This document shows, piece after piece, positions 44,888 through 54,030 of a stretch of DNA of 64,000 nt. The stretch lies in NCBI RefSeq assembly GCF_023272795.1, contig NZ_CP096829.1:4712001-4776000 (forward strand). The letters are read 5' to 3'. Source of the DNA: Flavobacterium humidisoli. GTDB taxonomy: Bacteria > Bacteroidota > Bacteroidia > Flavobacteriales > Flavobacteriaceae. Below the pieces are notes generated by a model. The model was not told the DNA's origin. It searched no databases and saw only the letters and a program-made list of their open reading frames with translations. A program made the position numbers and the translations under genes. How positions within the stretch are numbered: the stretch's first letter is position 1; every line of letters starts with the position of its first letter.

Positions 44888-46273
44888 ATGTATTTCAAAA
44901 AAATTACCTTATTATTTTTATTGATTTTTGCCTCAATCGGTTACGCTCAAACCCTGTCTTTAAAAGAAGCTGTTAAGACAGGACTTGAAAACTACGGTTC
45001 TATCCGGGCAAAAAACAATTACACCAATGCATCAAAAGAGACTCTAAAACAATCCCGTCGTGATTACTTGCCAAACCTTAACTTATCGGCACAGCAGGAT
45101 TACGGAACTGTAAACGGACAAAACGGACCGCTTTACGGATTTGGAGGTTTAGGAGTTGCTTCATCAGGTTTACCTCTTCCTGAACAAAACTGGAATTCGG
45201 CGTTTGGTGCGCTTTATCTGGTCAACATGAACTGGGATTTTTTCACTTTCGGAAAAACACAGGAAAAAATCAATTTATCTAAAATTGATGTTCAGGCCAA
45301 AGAAAAAGATTTAGAGCAGGAAAAATTCCAGCAGGAAATCAAAATTTCGGCAGCTTATTTAAATCTATTGGCGAGTCAGAGATTATTGATTTCACAGCAA
45401 AAAAATCTGGATCGTGCAGAAGTTTTCAAAAAGACAGCGGTTGCAAGAGTTAAAAATGGATTATTGGCCGGAGTAGATTCTACATTGGCAACTGCCGAGG
45501 TTTCAAAAGCCAAAATTGCTTTAAACCTAGCGAGAAATTTCGTTAAAGAACAAAACAACAAATTGGTCGATTTAATGGGCGTTGCGCCACAGGATTTCGT
45601 TACCGATACGCTTTTTGTAACGCAGATTCCAAAAGAATTGATTCAAGGAAATGCGGCAAATGACAGTCTTCATCCGTTATTGCAACTTTACAAAACCAAA
45701 ATCGATTACAGCAATCAGCAGGTTAAATTATACAAACGCTTTTATTATCCAACCATGAGTGCTTTTGGAGTTTTGCAAACCAGAGCTTCTGGATTTGAAA
45801 ATTCTTATGCTACAGATCAAAATGCCTTTAGCAGAAATTATTGGGATGGCGTAAATCCGGATCGTACCAATTATTTGGTTGGTGTTGGAATCACATGGAA
45901 TTTAACCACTCCTTTTAGATCAAGCAAACAAGTAAGCGCTCAGAAATTTGTTTCTCAAGCTTTGCAAGAAGAATACAATCAGGCAGATAGAGAATTGAAA
46001 TCGCAATTGAATTTTGCCGAGGATAAGATCAAAATTACTTTAGAAAATTATGCTGAAGCGCCGATTCAGGTGGATGCGGCAAAAAGAGCTTATGTACAGA
46101 AATCGACTTTATACAAAAACGGTCTAACCGATCTGACCGATTTGACACAAACAATGTATGTTTTAAACCGTGCCGAAATCGATCGTGATATTGTCAACAA
46201 TAATGTATGGCAGTCGTTCTTACTGAAAGTAGCCGCAACGGGCAATTTTGACTTATTTATAAATGAATTTTAA
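44888..46273 (+). CDS. TolC-family outer-membrane efflux protein
   Basis: The outer-membrane channel of a tripartite efflux pump, 461 residues. The start at 44888 gives the signal peptide MYFKKITLLFLLIFASIGYAQ; a frame from 44819 adds 23 residues and overlaps the -7 box. Alternating heptad-rich helices (AYLNLLASQRLLISQQKNLDRAEVFKK near 175; AYVQKSTLYKNGLTDLTDLTQTMYVLNRAEID near 425) are typical of OEP domains. First gene of the operon, 12 nt before the RND pump. Confidence 0.92.
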   Translation: MYFKKITLLFLLIFASIGYAQTLSLKEAVKTGLENYGSIRAKNNYTNASKETLKQSRRDYLPNLNLSAQQDYGTVNGQNGPLYGFGGLGVASSGLPLPEQNWNSAFGALYLVNMNWDFFTFGKTQEKINLSKIDVQAKEKDLEQEKFQQEIKISAAYLNLLASQRLLISQQKNLDRAEVFKKTAVARVKNGLLAGVDSTLATAEVSKAKIALNLARNFVKEQNNKLVDLMGVAPQDFVTDTLFVTQIPKELIQGNAANDSLHPLLQLYKTKIDYSNQQVKLYKRFYYPTMSAFGVLQTRASGFENSYATDQNAFSRNYWDGVNPDRTNYLVGVGITWNLTTPFRSSKQVSAQKFVSQALQEEYNQADRELKSQLNFAEDKIKITLENYAEAPIQVDAAKRAYVQKSTLYKNGLTDLTDLTQTMYVLNRAEIDRDIVNNNVWQSFLLKVAATGNFDLFINEF

Positions 46274-46285
46274 CTATAGATCCAA

Positions 46286-49200
46286 ATGAATTTAATACGT
46301 TTTGCACTCCGCAAACCCATTTCCATATTAGTATTGGTTGCGGGTCTATTTTTCTTCGGAATTGGTGCCATCAAAGACATTAAGGTAGATATTCTGCCAA
46401 AAATGAATTTGCCGGTTATCTATATTGCGCATCCGTTTGGAGGTTACACGCCAGACCAAATGGAGGCTTATTTTGCCAAAAACTACGTAAACGTTTTACC
46501 TTTCTCGAACGGTATCAAATCGGTAGAAACCAAAAATATTCAGGGGTTAATGATTATGAAATTAACCTATTATGAGGGAACCAACATGGCTCAGGCTGCT
46601 GCCGAGCTGAGTGCTCTTTCCAACAGAATCCAAGCGGCTTTCCCTCCAGGAACGCAGCCTCCTTTTATCATTCGTTTTGACGCTTCTTCACTTCCAATTG
46701 GCCAATTGGTTTTGAGCAGTAAAATACGTTCAAACAACGAATTGCAGGATTTAGCCAACGTTTATGTTCGTGCTTCGTTTACTGCGATTCCTGGTTTATT
46801 ATCTCCAGCTCCTTTCGGCGGAAGCCCAAGAACTATTGAGGTAAACGTTGATCCAGATTTATTGCGTTCTCATAATATGACGCCAGACCAAATCGTAGAT
46901 GCGATTCGTCTGAACAATCAAACGGCTCCGTCTGGAAACGTTCGTATGGGCGACAAAAACTATATTACTCCAACTAACAATACGATTAAAGAAGTAAAAG
47001 ATTTTGAACAGATTCCGTTATTCAAAGGCGGTGTTCAGAACTTAAAATTAGGCGATGTTGCTTCTGTAAAAGACGGTGCCGATATCACTGCGGGTTATGC
47101 TTTGGTAAACGGAAAACGTTCGGTTTACATTAGTATCGCAAAAGCAGGAGACGCTTCGACTTGGGATGTGGTGCAGAAATTAAAATCAGAATTGCCTAAA
47201 ATTCAAAGTACGCTTCCTGAAGATGTAAATATTACGTACGAATTTGACCAGTCAGTTTATGTAATTAACTCGGTTAAAAGTTTGATTACTGAGGGAATTA
47301 TCGGTGCGGTTCTAACAGGTTTAATGGTTTTATTATTCTTAGGCGACCGTCGTGCAGCATTAATCGTAATTATGACGATTCCGATTTCGATTATTTCTGG
47401 GGTTTTATTCCTGAAATTATTCGGGCAGACGATCAACTTAATGTCGCTGTCGGGATTAGCGCTAGCCATTGGTATTCTGGTGGATGAAAGTACGGTAACC
47501 ATCGAAAATATTCACCAGCATCTCGACATGGGAAAACCAAAAGCACTCGCCATTTGGGATGCCTGTCAGGAAATTGCTTTACCTAAATTATTGATCCTAC
47601 TTTGTATTCTAGCCGTATTTGCACCAGCATTTACCATGGTCGGAATTCCGGGAGCATTGTTCTTGCCATTGGCTTTAGCGATTGGTTTCTCAATGGTTAT
47701 TTCATTCTTGCTTTCGCAGACTTTTGTTCCTGTAATGGCCAACTGGATGATGAAAGGTCATGAAAAACACGTACACGAACCAAACATTACAGACGATGAG
47801 GCAGAGTTTAACGCCTGCGGATTAACGCCTGAATCTGAACAAAATTTAATTGGTCAGAAAAAAGATTTAGTCGAAAGAGAAGATTTCAACAACGACGGAA
47901 AAGTAAGCGGTTTTGAAAAATTCAGAAATCGTTTCATGCGAACTTTAGATCGTTTGTTTGTTCATAAAAAAGCAACGACTATTATTTATCTAACGGGATC
48001 CATTATTCTGGCGATTGTTTTTATTAATTTTATCGGAAAAGACGTTTTCCCGAGAACCAATTCAAGTCAGTTTCAATTGAGAATGCGCGCTGTTGATGGA
48101 ACTCGTCTGGAAAGAACAGAAGAACAAGCCAGAGTTGTTTTAAAAGAATTGGAAAAAATGGTGGGTAAAGATCATATCGGAATCACATCTGTATATGTCG
48201 GCCAGCACCCTTCTCTATTCTCGATCAACCCGATTTATCTATTCATGGCAGGTTCTCACGAAGCGGTTTTCCAAGTGAGCTTGAAAGACTATCATGAAGA
48301 TATGGACGATTTTAAAGATGAATTTAGGGCAAGACTTAAAAAAGTATTGCCAGACACTAAACTTTCTTTTGAACCCATCGAATTGACGGATAAAGTTCTA
48401 AGCCAAGGTTCTCCTACTCCAATTGAGATTCGAGTGGCCGGAAAAGACAAAAAACGAAACGAATTGTACGCAACTCAAATTGTAGACAAACTAAAAGCGA
48501 TTTCGTATTTCAGAGACGTGCAAATCGGTCAGCCAATTCATTATCCAGCAATGAATATTGATATTGACAGAACCCGTGCGGCTGAATTAGGAGTTGATAT
48601 GAATGATATTTCGCGTTCGTTGGTGGCTTCTACCTCATCTTCACGTTATACCGAAAAAAATAACTGGGTAGATGAAAAAGCAGGACTATCGTATTCTGTT
48701 CAGGTTCAGGTACCTTTAAACAAAATGAAGAGTAAAACCGATATTGGAGAAATTCCGGTATTGAAAAACTCGCTTCGTCCTGTTTTAAGTGACGTTGCAA
48801 AAATTACACCGGGCTTTGTAAGAGGTGAAAATGACAATTTAGGGGCCATGCCATACATTACCGTTACAGCCAACATCTACCAAACCGATTTAGGTACGGC
48901 ATCAAAAGATGTGAGCAAAACAATTAGTGCCTTGGGCGAATTACCTCGTGGTTTGTTTATCACGCCAATTGGACTAAGTACTGTATTGACTGAAACATTA
49001 AGCAGTTTGCAAACGGGGTTATTGGTTGCCGTTTTCGTAATCTTCTTAATGTTGGCCGCTAATTTCCAATCGTTCAAAGTTTCGCTGGTTATTTTAACCA
49101 CAGTTCCTGCCGTAGTTTTAGGATCTCTATTAATGCTTACGCTTACAGGTTCTACGTTAAATTTACAATCGTATATGGGAATCATTATGTCGGTTGGGGT

Positions 49201-49576
49201 TTCTATTGCCAATGCCGTACTTTTGGTTACAAATGCCGAACAGCTTAGAAAAATAAACGGAAATGCCTTAGAATCTGCGCGTGAAGCAGCTGCATTGCGT
49301 CTTCGTCCGATTATCATGACTTCAGTTGCGATGATTGCGGGAATGCTGCCAATGGCAATTGGTCACGGCGAAGGAGGCGATCAAGTTTCTCCGTTAGGAA
49401 GAGCGGTTATCGGTGGATTATTATTTTCTACTTTTGCCGTATTATTGATCCTTCCGCAGATATTTGCGTGGGCACAAGAAAAAACATCGACACAATCTGT
49501 TTCTTTAGATCCTGAAGACGAAGAAAGCATCCATTATATCTCATCAATAGGTAAGTCGAAAGTTGGAAAGTCATAA
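46286..49576 (+). CDS. RND efflux transporter permease with an EF-hand loop
   Basis: An inner-membrane RND pump of 1096 residues (TM1 at 13-32). TM4 carries GILVDESTVTIEN near 395, where the usual Asp-Asp proton relay reads Asp-Glu. Residues about 495-560, between TM6 and TM7 and so cytosolic, form an acidic insert including DFNNDGKVSGFE (533-544), a full EF-hand calcium-loop pattern (D,N,D,G,hydrophobic,S,E). The last eight residues (GKSKVGKS) are encoded by a short tandem repeat that continues past the stop. Middle gene of OMF-RND-adaptor order. HAE-like drug or dye export is likely; the substrate is unknown. Confidence 0.9.
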   Translation: MNLIRFALRKPISILVLVAGLFFFGIGAIKDIKVDILPKMNLPVIYIAHPFGGYTPDQMEAYFAKNYVNVLPFSNGIKSVETKNIQGLMIMKLTYYEGTNMAQAAAELSALSNRIQAAFPPGTQPPFIIRFDASSLPIGQLVLSSKIRSNNELQDLANVYVRASFTAIPGLLSPAPFGGSPRTIEVNVDPDLLRSHNMTPDQIVDAIRLNNQTAPSGNVRMGDKNYITPTNNTIKEVKDFEQIPLFKGGVQNLKLGDVASVKDGADITAGYALVNGKRSVYISIAKAGDASTWDVVQKLKSELPKIQSTLPEDVNITYEFDQSVYVINSVKSLITEGIIGAVLTGLMVLLFLGDRRAALIVIMTIPISIISGVLFLKLFGQTINLMSLSGLALAIGILVDESTVTIENIHQHLDMGKPKALAIWDACQEIALPKLLILLCILAVFAPAFTMVGIPGALFLPLALAIGFSMVISFLLSQTFVPVMANWMMKGHEKHVHEPNITDDEAEFNACGLTPESEQNLIGQKKDLVEREDFNNDGKVSGFEKFRNRFMRTLDRLFVHKKATTIIYLTGSIILAIVFINFIGKDVFPRTNSSQFQLRMRAVDGTRLERTEEQARVVLKELEKMVGKDHIGITSVYVGQHPSLFSINPIYLFMAGSHEAVFQVSLKDYHEDMDDFKDEFRARLKKVLPDTKLSFEPIELTDKVLSQGSPTPIEIRVAGKDKKRNELYATQIVDKLKAISYFRDVQIGQPIHYPAMNIDIDRTRAAELGVDMNDISRSLVASTSSSRYTEKNNWVDEKAGLSYSVQVQVPLNKMKSKTDIGEIPVLKNSLRPVLSDVAKITPGFVRGENDNLGAMPYITVTANIYQTDLGTASKDVSKTISALGELPRGLFITPIGLSTVLTETLSSLQTGLLVAVFVIFLMLAANFQSFKVSLVILTTVPAVVLGSLLMLTLTGSTLNLQSYMGIIMSVGVSIANAVLLVTNAEQLRKINGNALESAREAAALRLRPIIMTSVAMIAGMLPMAIGHGEGGDQVSPLGRAVIGGLLFSTFAVLLILPQIFAWAQEKTSTQSVSLDPEDEESIHYISSIGKSKVGKS

Positions 49577-49624
49577 AGTCATAAAGTTGGAAAGTCGAAA
49601 GTCATAAAGTCGAAAGTCGAAAGC
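49553..49624. repeat. AAGTCGA/AAGTCATA/AAGTTGGA tandem array, overlapping the RND stop
   Basis: About nine 7-8-nt units starting AAGT, in the order AAGTCGA, AAGTTGGA, AAGTCATA, AAGTCATA, AAGTTGGA and so on. It spans the last 24 coding bases of the RND gene and continues 48 nt beyond the stop. Confidence 0.88.
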
Positions 49625-49702
49625 ACAATCGTCGCGAAAATACTTTGATAAACTTTTATACTTTCAGCATACTTGTAAAACATATTTATATAAAACCAAA
49701 AA

Positions 49703-50788
49703 ATGAAAAATAATATAAAATCAATCGCAATACTGCTCACCGCTCTAGTGGCATTAAGCAGCTGTGAAAAGAAAAAAGAAGAAACTGCGAAAGCAGAAAT
49801 AGAACCTAAAGTTGAAACTTTCCTTTTATCGAAAGAAAAACTAACTACAGAATTGCGCTTGCCAGCCGAATTAACGGGTTTCCAACAAGTTGATTTGTAT
49901 GCTAAAGTGAGCAGTTTCGTAAAACTGTTAAAAGTTGATATTGGTACGAAAGTAAAAAAAGGACAGCTTTTAATTGTTTTGGAAGCGCCAGAAATCAGTT
50001 CGCAATTGGCTGCTGCCGAATCGAGATTGAAATCGATGGAAGCGATTTATGCTACGAGCAAAAGCACTTACAACCGTTTGTACGAAACAAGCAAAGTGGA
50101 AGGAACGATTTCTAAAAATGACTTAGAAATGGCAAGCGGTAAAAAGAACTCTGATTACGCGCAATACCAAGCCGCAATTGCAGCACACAAAGAAATCTCG
50201 ATTATGAGAGGTTATCTAGAAATTCGTGCTCCTTTTGATGGCGTTGTAGCGGCTAGAAATGTAAATTTAGGTACATTTGTTGGCCCAGCAGGAAAAGGCT
50301 CAGATTTGCCTTTATTAACGATTCAGGAGCAAAGCAAATTACGTTTGGCGGTTTCGGTTCCAGAATTGTACACTGGATATTTACACCCAGGCGACGAAAT
50401 GAGTTTTAATGTAAAATCGTTGCCAGAAACTTTTACAGCCAAAATTACCAGAATGTCTGGCGCATTAGATTTGAAACTGCGTTCGGAAAGAGTGGAAATG
50501 GATGTTCACAACACCAAAGGAAATTTATTGCCTGGAATGGTTGCCGAAGTTTTATTACCGCTTAACGCGAAAGATAGCACCTTTGTAGTACCAAAATCGG
50601 CAGTAGTAAGTTCTGCAGAAGGAATATATGTGGTAAAAGTAGTAAATCACAAAGCCACAAGAGTTGACGTTAAAAAAGGAAGAGAAATCGAAGATAAAAT
50701 TGAAATCTTCGGCGATTTGACTCCAAACGATAAACTGGTAAAAATTGCCAGCGAAGAAACTAAGGAAGGCGATACAATAAACGAATAA
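49703..50788 (+). CDS. RND efflux periplasmic adaptor lipoprotein
   Basis: A 361-residue membrane-fusion protein with a lipobox ending LVALSSC (Cys21). The barrel-sandwich half begins at LPAELTGFQQVDLYAKVSSFVKLLKV (about 55-80), followed by a helical hairpin with EAPEISSQLAAAESRLKSMEA and a return strand EIRAPFDGVVAARNVNLGTFVGP near 175, then the beta-barrel and membrane-proximal domains. Third gene of the efflux operon, 126 nt after the RND gene, and followed by a terminator at 50871-50901. Confidence 0.92.
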   Translation: MKNNIKSIAILLTALVALSSCEKKKEETAKAEIEPKVETFLLSKEKLTTELRLPAELTGFQQVDLYAKVSSFVKLLKVDIGTKVKKGQLLIVLEAPEISSQLAAAESRLKSMEAIYATSKSTYNRLYETSKVEGTISKNDLEMASGKKNSDYAQYQAAIAAHKEISIMRGYLEIRAPFDGVVAARNVNLGTFVGPAGKGSDLPLLTIQEQSKLRLAVSVPELYTGYLHPGDEMSFNVKSLPETFTAKITRMSGALDLKLRSERVEMDVHNTKGNLLPGMVAEVLLPLNAKDSTFVVPKSAVVSSAEGIYVVKVVNHKATRVDVKKGREIEDKIEIFGDLTPNDKLVKIASEETKEGDTINE

Positions 50789-50870
50789 CCTGCGTTTAAG
50801 TCTTCATTTTAGTAGATTACCAAAAACTGTACGCATTTTTCGGAATGCAAATTTAAAAATTTGCCTAAGG

Positions 50871-50901
50871 ACAGCTCTCTATTCTAGAGGGCTGTTTTTT
50901 T
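50871..50901 (+). terminator. terminator of the efflux operon
   Basis: ACAGCTCTC, a 7-nt loop and GAGGGCTGT (one G-T pair) are followed by seven T. It lies 82 nt after the adaptor stop. Confidence 0.9.
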
Positions 50902-51073
50902 GTTTTTATATTAGATGCATTCAATTATTATGAGCCTATATTAAAGTTCACCAACAATCATTTTTCAAATAGCTAATAACTTTGTTGAAAAAATATCACT
51001 TTTATTGTTAAAATAATATTAGTAAAACATAAATTACACCACATTACAAGTTGTTTAATAAAATTATAATTTT
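50902..51073. promoter_or_regulatory. leader region of the deaminase gene
   Basis: 172 nt of very AT-rich DNA without an ORF. A perfect TAnnTTTG box (TAACTTTG, 50977-50984) predicts an untranslated leader of about 80 nt before the deaminase ATG. Deaminases of the AvcD/DcdV kind are held in check by a small RNA encoded here in Vibrio; no clear structure is visible by eye. Confidence 0.45.
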
Positions 51074-52984
51074 ATGAATATTGAGAAAATTTATGAATTA
51101 AGAAAATCATTTACAATAATTGCTTTAACAGGAAGAAAAGGTTCTGGTTGTAGTGAAATTGCCAAGCAATTGGAAAGTGGATTTAGTAATGATTCAACAA
51201 TTTTCAGACATCCTGAAACCAGCTCAATAACTCATAATTCGTACAGGAAGTATAGAATAGTTTATGAATATAGTAAAGAAAATTTTAAAAAACACATCCT
51301 AATTCCATATAAAGATATTTTAGTCATTTTTATTCTAATGAATAATTGGGACTGTTTTCTTTCATTTTTAAATTGTCAGAATTTGAAAGATGAATTTGAA
51401 AAAAGTAATCTTGGCCATTTAGCTAATTTTAAAAATGAAATTAATGAATTAAATTCTCTTAAAGAAGAATTTAATTCATTAAGTAAAGAGGTAATCGAAT
51501 ACAATAATTGCAGAAGGGCAAATGAAAAGTTAAAGAGATTAAGAGAATTACATTCTTCAGATTCATTTAAGTCATTTTGTATAAAATTACATTTAACGTT
51601 AGAAGCAAACTCTAAAGTTAAACGCAATAAGGTTTTACAAATTATTGCAAACAATATAAGAAAATCAGGGAAATATGATGACGAAAAAAATATTGATCTT
51701 AATAATATTTTTACAATTGCAGAACTTATAAATAAGCTTATTAAAGCCTATTCTAAAGAAAATAAAAACAAATCTACAGAAATTGTTATAGACTCTCTTA
51801 GAAATCCTTTAGAGATTATGTTTTTTCGACAAAGACTTTCTGCCTTCTATTGTATGGCCATTAATAGAGTAGAAGAAAATAGAAAACAGGAAATTAAGGA
51901 AAGGTATAAAAATGACAATTATGAAGATGTAGAAAAATTAATAACTGAAGAATATAATGGAGCAAAATCTAAAGATTTTTATAAAGTAAATGTTTCACAA
52001 TGCATTCAAAATGCTGATATACATATTTCTTTTAAAAGTTATGAAGATGTAGATTTTTTAAATACAGAAATTAAGGATAATGCTTCGCCTTATTTTTCTT
52101 GGCAAATGCAACTTTTAAAATTTCTTAGTTTAATTGATCAGCCAGGTATTGTAACACCTTCTCCAGAAGAAAGATGTATGCAGTTGGCTTTTACTGCAAA
52201 ATATAATTCTGGATGTATCTCACGACAAGTTGGAGCTGCAATAACAGATGTCAATTATGCAATTAAGGCGATAGGATGGAATAACACACCTGAAGGACAA
52301 GTTCCTTGTAGCTTAAGGAATGCAGATGACTTGCTAAAAAATGAAAAAGACATTGAAGCATTTACATCATATGAAAGAAATAATATTGATTTTCAAAGAG
52401 TATTCAAACAAAACTTTGATAATGAACAAATTAAACATAATCGTAAGGATTTAAAAGGAAGAAATGTTTGTTTTTGCTTTAAAAGTTTAATTAATTCTTA
52501 TTCAGATGGTAAAAACCAAGTACATACACGATCATTACATGCAGAAGAAAGTGCTTTTCTTCAAATAACAAAATATGGAGGACAAGGAATTGAAAATGGC
52601 AAACTTTTTACAACAGCTAGTCCATGCGAATTATGTTCAAAGAAAGCTTATCAATTAGGAATAAAAGTTATTTATTATATTGATCCATATCCAGGCATAT
52701 CACTAGAACATATTTTAACAGCAGGATCTAAAGAGAGAAATCCAACAATGCGCTTATTCCATGGTGCAATTGGCAATGCGTATCATTGGTTATATGAACC
52801 ATTTATGGCATATAAGGAAGAACTGGGACTTGTGTTAGAAAATAAAATAATAGATTTAGCTTCTATTAAAGAGCATCAATTATCAAAAAAAACTATAGAA
52901 TTATTATCAAAGGAAAATGAAATTCAGAGATTAAAAAAAGAAAATGATGAATTAAGAGCTTTGTTAAAAACAAAAACTGATTAA
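51074..52984 (+). CDS. P-loop-like/dCTP deaminase fusion, probable anti-phage protein
   Basis: A 636-residue cytosolic protein. The N-terminus has a degenerate P-loop, G20-RKGSG-C-S27, with Cys26 where Lys is expected. The middle (about 100-350) is helical and partly coiled-coil. The C-terminal half carries the deoxycytidylate-deaminase signature: H489-A-E491 (SLHAEESAF) and PCELC with Cys518 and Cys521 as zinc ligands, E491 being the catalytic acid. The last 35 residues form a leucine-rich coiled coil. This architecture matches defence deaminases that empty the dCTP pool during phage infection (DcdV/AvcD, dCTP deaminase systems). It is AT-richer than its neighbours and stands alone behind its own leader. 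Defence is inferred, not shown. Confidence 0.83.
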   Translation: MNIEKIYELRKSFTIIALTGRKGSGCSEIAKQLESGFSNDSTIFRHPETSSITHNSYRKYRIVYEYSKENFKKHILIPYKDILVIFILMNNWDCFLSFLNCQNLKDEFEKSNLGHLANFKNEINELNSLKEEFNSLSKEVIEYNNCRRANEKLKRLRELHSSDSFKSFCIKLHLTLEANSKVKRNKVLQIIANNIRKSGKYDDEKNIDLNNIFTIAELINKLIKAYSKENKNKSTEIVIDSLRNPLEIMFFRQRLSAFYCMAINRVEENRKQEIKERYKNDNYEDVEKLITEEYNGAKSKDFYKVNVSQCIQNADIHISFKSYEDVDFLNTEIKDNASPYFSWQMQLLKFLSLIDQPGIVTPSPEERCMQLAFTAKYNSGCISRQVGAAITDVNYAIKAIGWNNTPEGQVPCSLRNADDLLKNEKDIEAFTSYERNNIDFQRVFKQNFDNEQIKHNRKDLKGRNVCFCFKSLINSYSDGKNQVHTRSLHAEESAFLQITKYGGQGIENGKLFTTASPCELCSKKAYQLGIKVIYYIDPYPGISLEHILTAGSKERNPTMRLFHGAIGNAYHWLYEPFMAYKEELGLVLENKIIDLASIKEHQLSKKTIELLSKENEIQRLKKENDELRALLKTKTD

Positions 52985-53195
52985 TGATTCTTTTACCAAA
53001 AATTTATTTGATATCTATAAATCTAGAAAAGACTTAACAAAAGTAAAAATTCTTAAAAAATTCAATCAATTAAATAAACAGGTAAAAATACTTGATTAAC
53101 TACGGAAGTAAAACTATACTTTTGAGAAGAATTGTATGTAAAATTTAAAATAGATAAGCGAAAATTAATCAAAAAATATTCTTAATACATTAAAA
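52985..53195. other. spacer with promoter for the HEXXH gene
   Basis: No convincing gene. TTG (53092-53094), 22 nt and TACTTTTG (53117-53124) form a complete -33/-7 promoter 72 nt before the next ATG, so the HEXXH pair is probably transcribed apart from the deaminase. A 40-codon open frame (52977-53098) lacks a usual start and is not counted. Confidence 0.6.
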
Positions 53196-54023
53196 ATGTT
53201 AGAATCAAAAAATACCAAAAGTTTAGATGATCTACTTTCAAAAGTCGGAATTGAAAATGAAATAGATGAAAAAATAAAAACTGAAGTACTTAAAGAAATT
53301 CAAGAATTTAATTCTTGGTTAAACTTTGAAAATTATTGTACAGAGACTTTTAAGGTGGAAGATATAAAAATTGCACCATTTTCTAAGGACGATTGGATAA
53401 TGAAAGTTAGCTGGTCTGATGGACACAAACAAGTATCTTTTAATCCTAATCTACTAAGAAACAGCAGTAAAGATTTTTTCAAAATAGTAGTTCTACATGA
53501 ATATTTTCATTTACTTGTTCAAAAGGTTCCTAATAAAGAAGATGCAACTAAAATAAAGGATAATTTTGGCAACGACTTTATGAGTTTAATTGATATAGAA
53601 GCTGACTTCTATGTGGCTCTTTATTTAAAAACTATAAAGGGATATAACAAAAGTAAATATTGGCAGACCTATTACGAGGGAGTCCGTGTTTTTAAGGATG
53701 ATTGGATTAGAAATAAAAAATTTGAAAGATTCTTAGGTGCAATTTTGACAATCAATAGATTATTTGCAAATGATAGTGTTTTTGATTTATTTTTGCCATC
53801 TATAACCCCTTTATTTACGGAAGACCATATAAAAGTGTTGGTATTGAAGAGAGAACATATTTATTTTGATACTTTACCAGTAAGTTTAGAAGATTTAAAG
53901 CAAATGCGCGATATATATTTAAATCCTCAAGATTTTAATTTTGAGGGCTATTATAAAAAAATCAATGATTTTACAAAAAAATCAAAAGTGGAAGATTTAG
54001 GTAATACAGTACAATTAAATTAG
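53196..54023 (+). CDS. HEXXH metallopeptidase-like protein (unknown family)
   Basis: A 275-residue protein without signal peptide. A zincin motif is clear: H101-E102-YF-H105 (VVLHEYFHLLVQK), and E135 in DIEADFYVAL lies 30 residues later, in the place of the third zinc ligand, as in ImmA/IrrE-like or other gluzincin-type peptidases. The N-terminal 90 residues are acidic and helical and the C-terminal part is Lys/Asp-rich. I do not recognise a named family. It is 7 nt before a small gene and behind its own promoter, next to the deaminase. A regulatory or toxin-activating protease in a defence island is one possibility; others are open. Confidence 0.7.
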   Translation: MLESKNTKSLDDLLSKVGIENEIDEKIKTEVLKEIQEFNSWLNFENYCTETFKVEDIKIAPFSKDDWIMKVSWSDGHKQVSFNPNLLRNSSKDFFKIVVLHEYFHLLVQKVPNKEDATKIKDNFGNDFMSLIDIEADFYVALYLKTIKGYNKSKYWQTYYEGVRVFKDDWIRNKKFERFLGAILTINRLFANDSVFDLFLPSITPLFTEDHIKVLVLKREHIYFDTLPVSLEDLKQMRDIYLNPQDFNFEGYYKKINDFTKKSKVEDLGNTVQLN

Positions 54024-54030
54024 AAGCCTT

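Noticed and set aside
52977..53098. A 40-codon open frame after the deaminase
   Set aside because: It starts only at CTG, overlaps the deaminase end and has no family resemblance; chance in AT-rich DNA.
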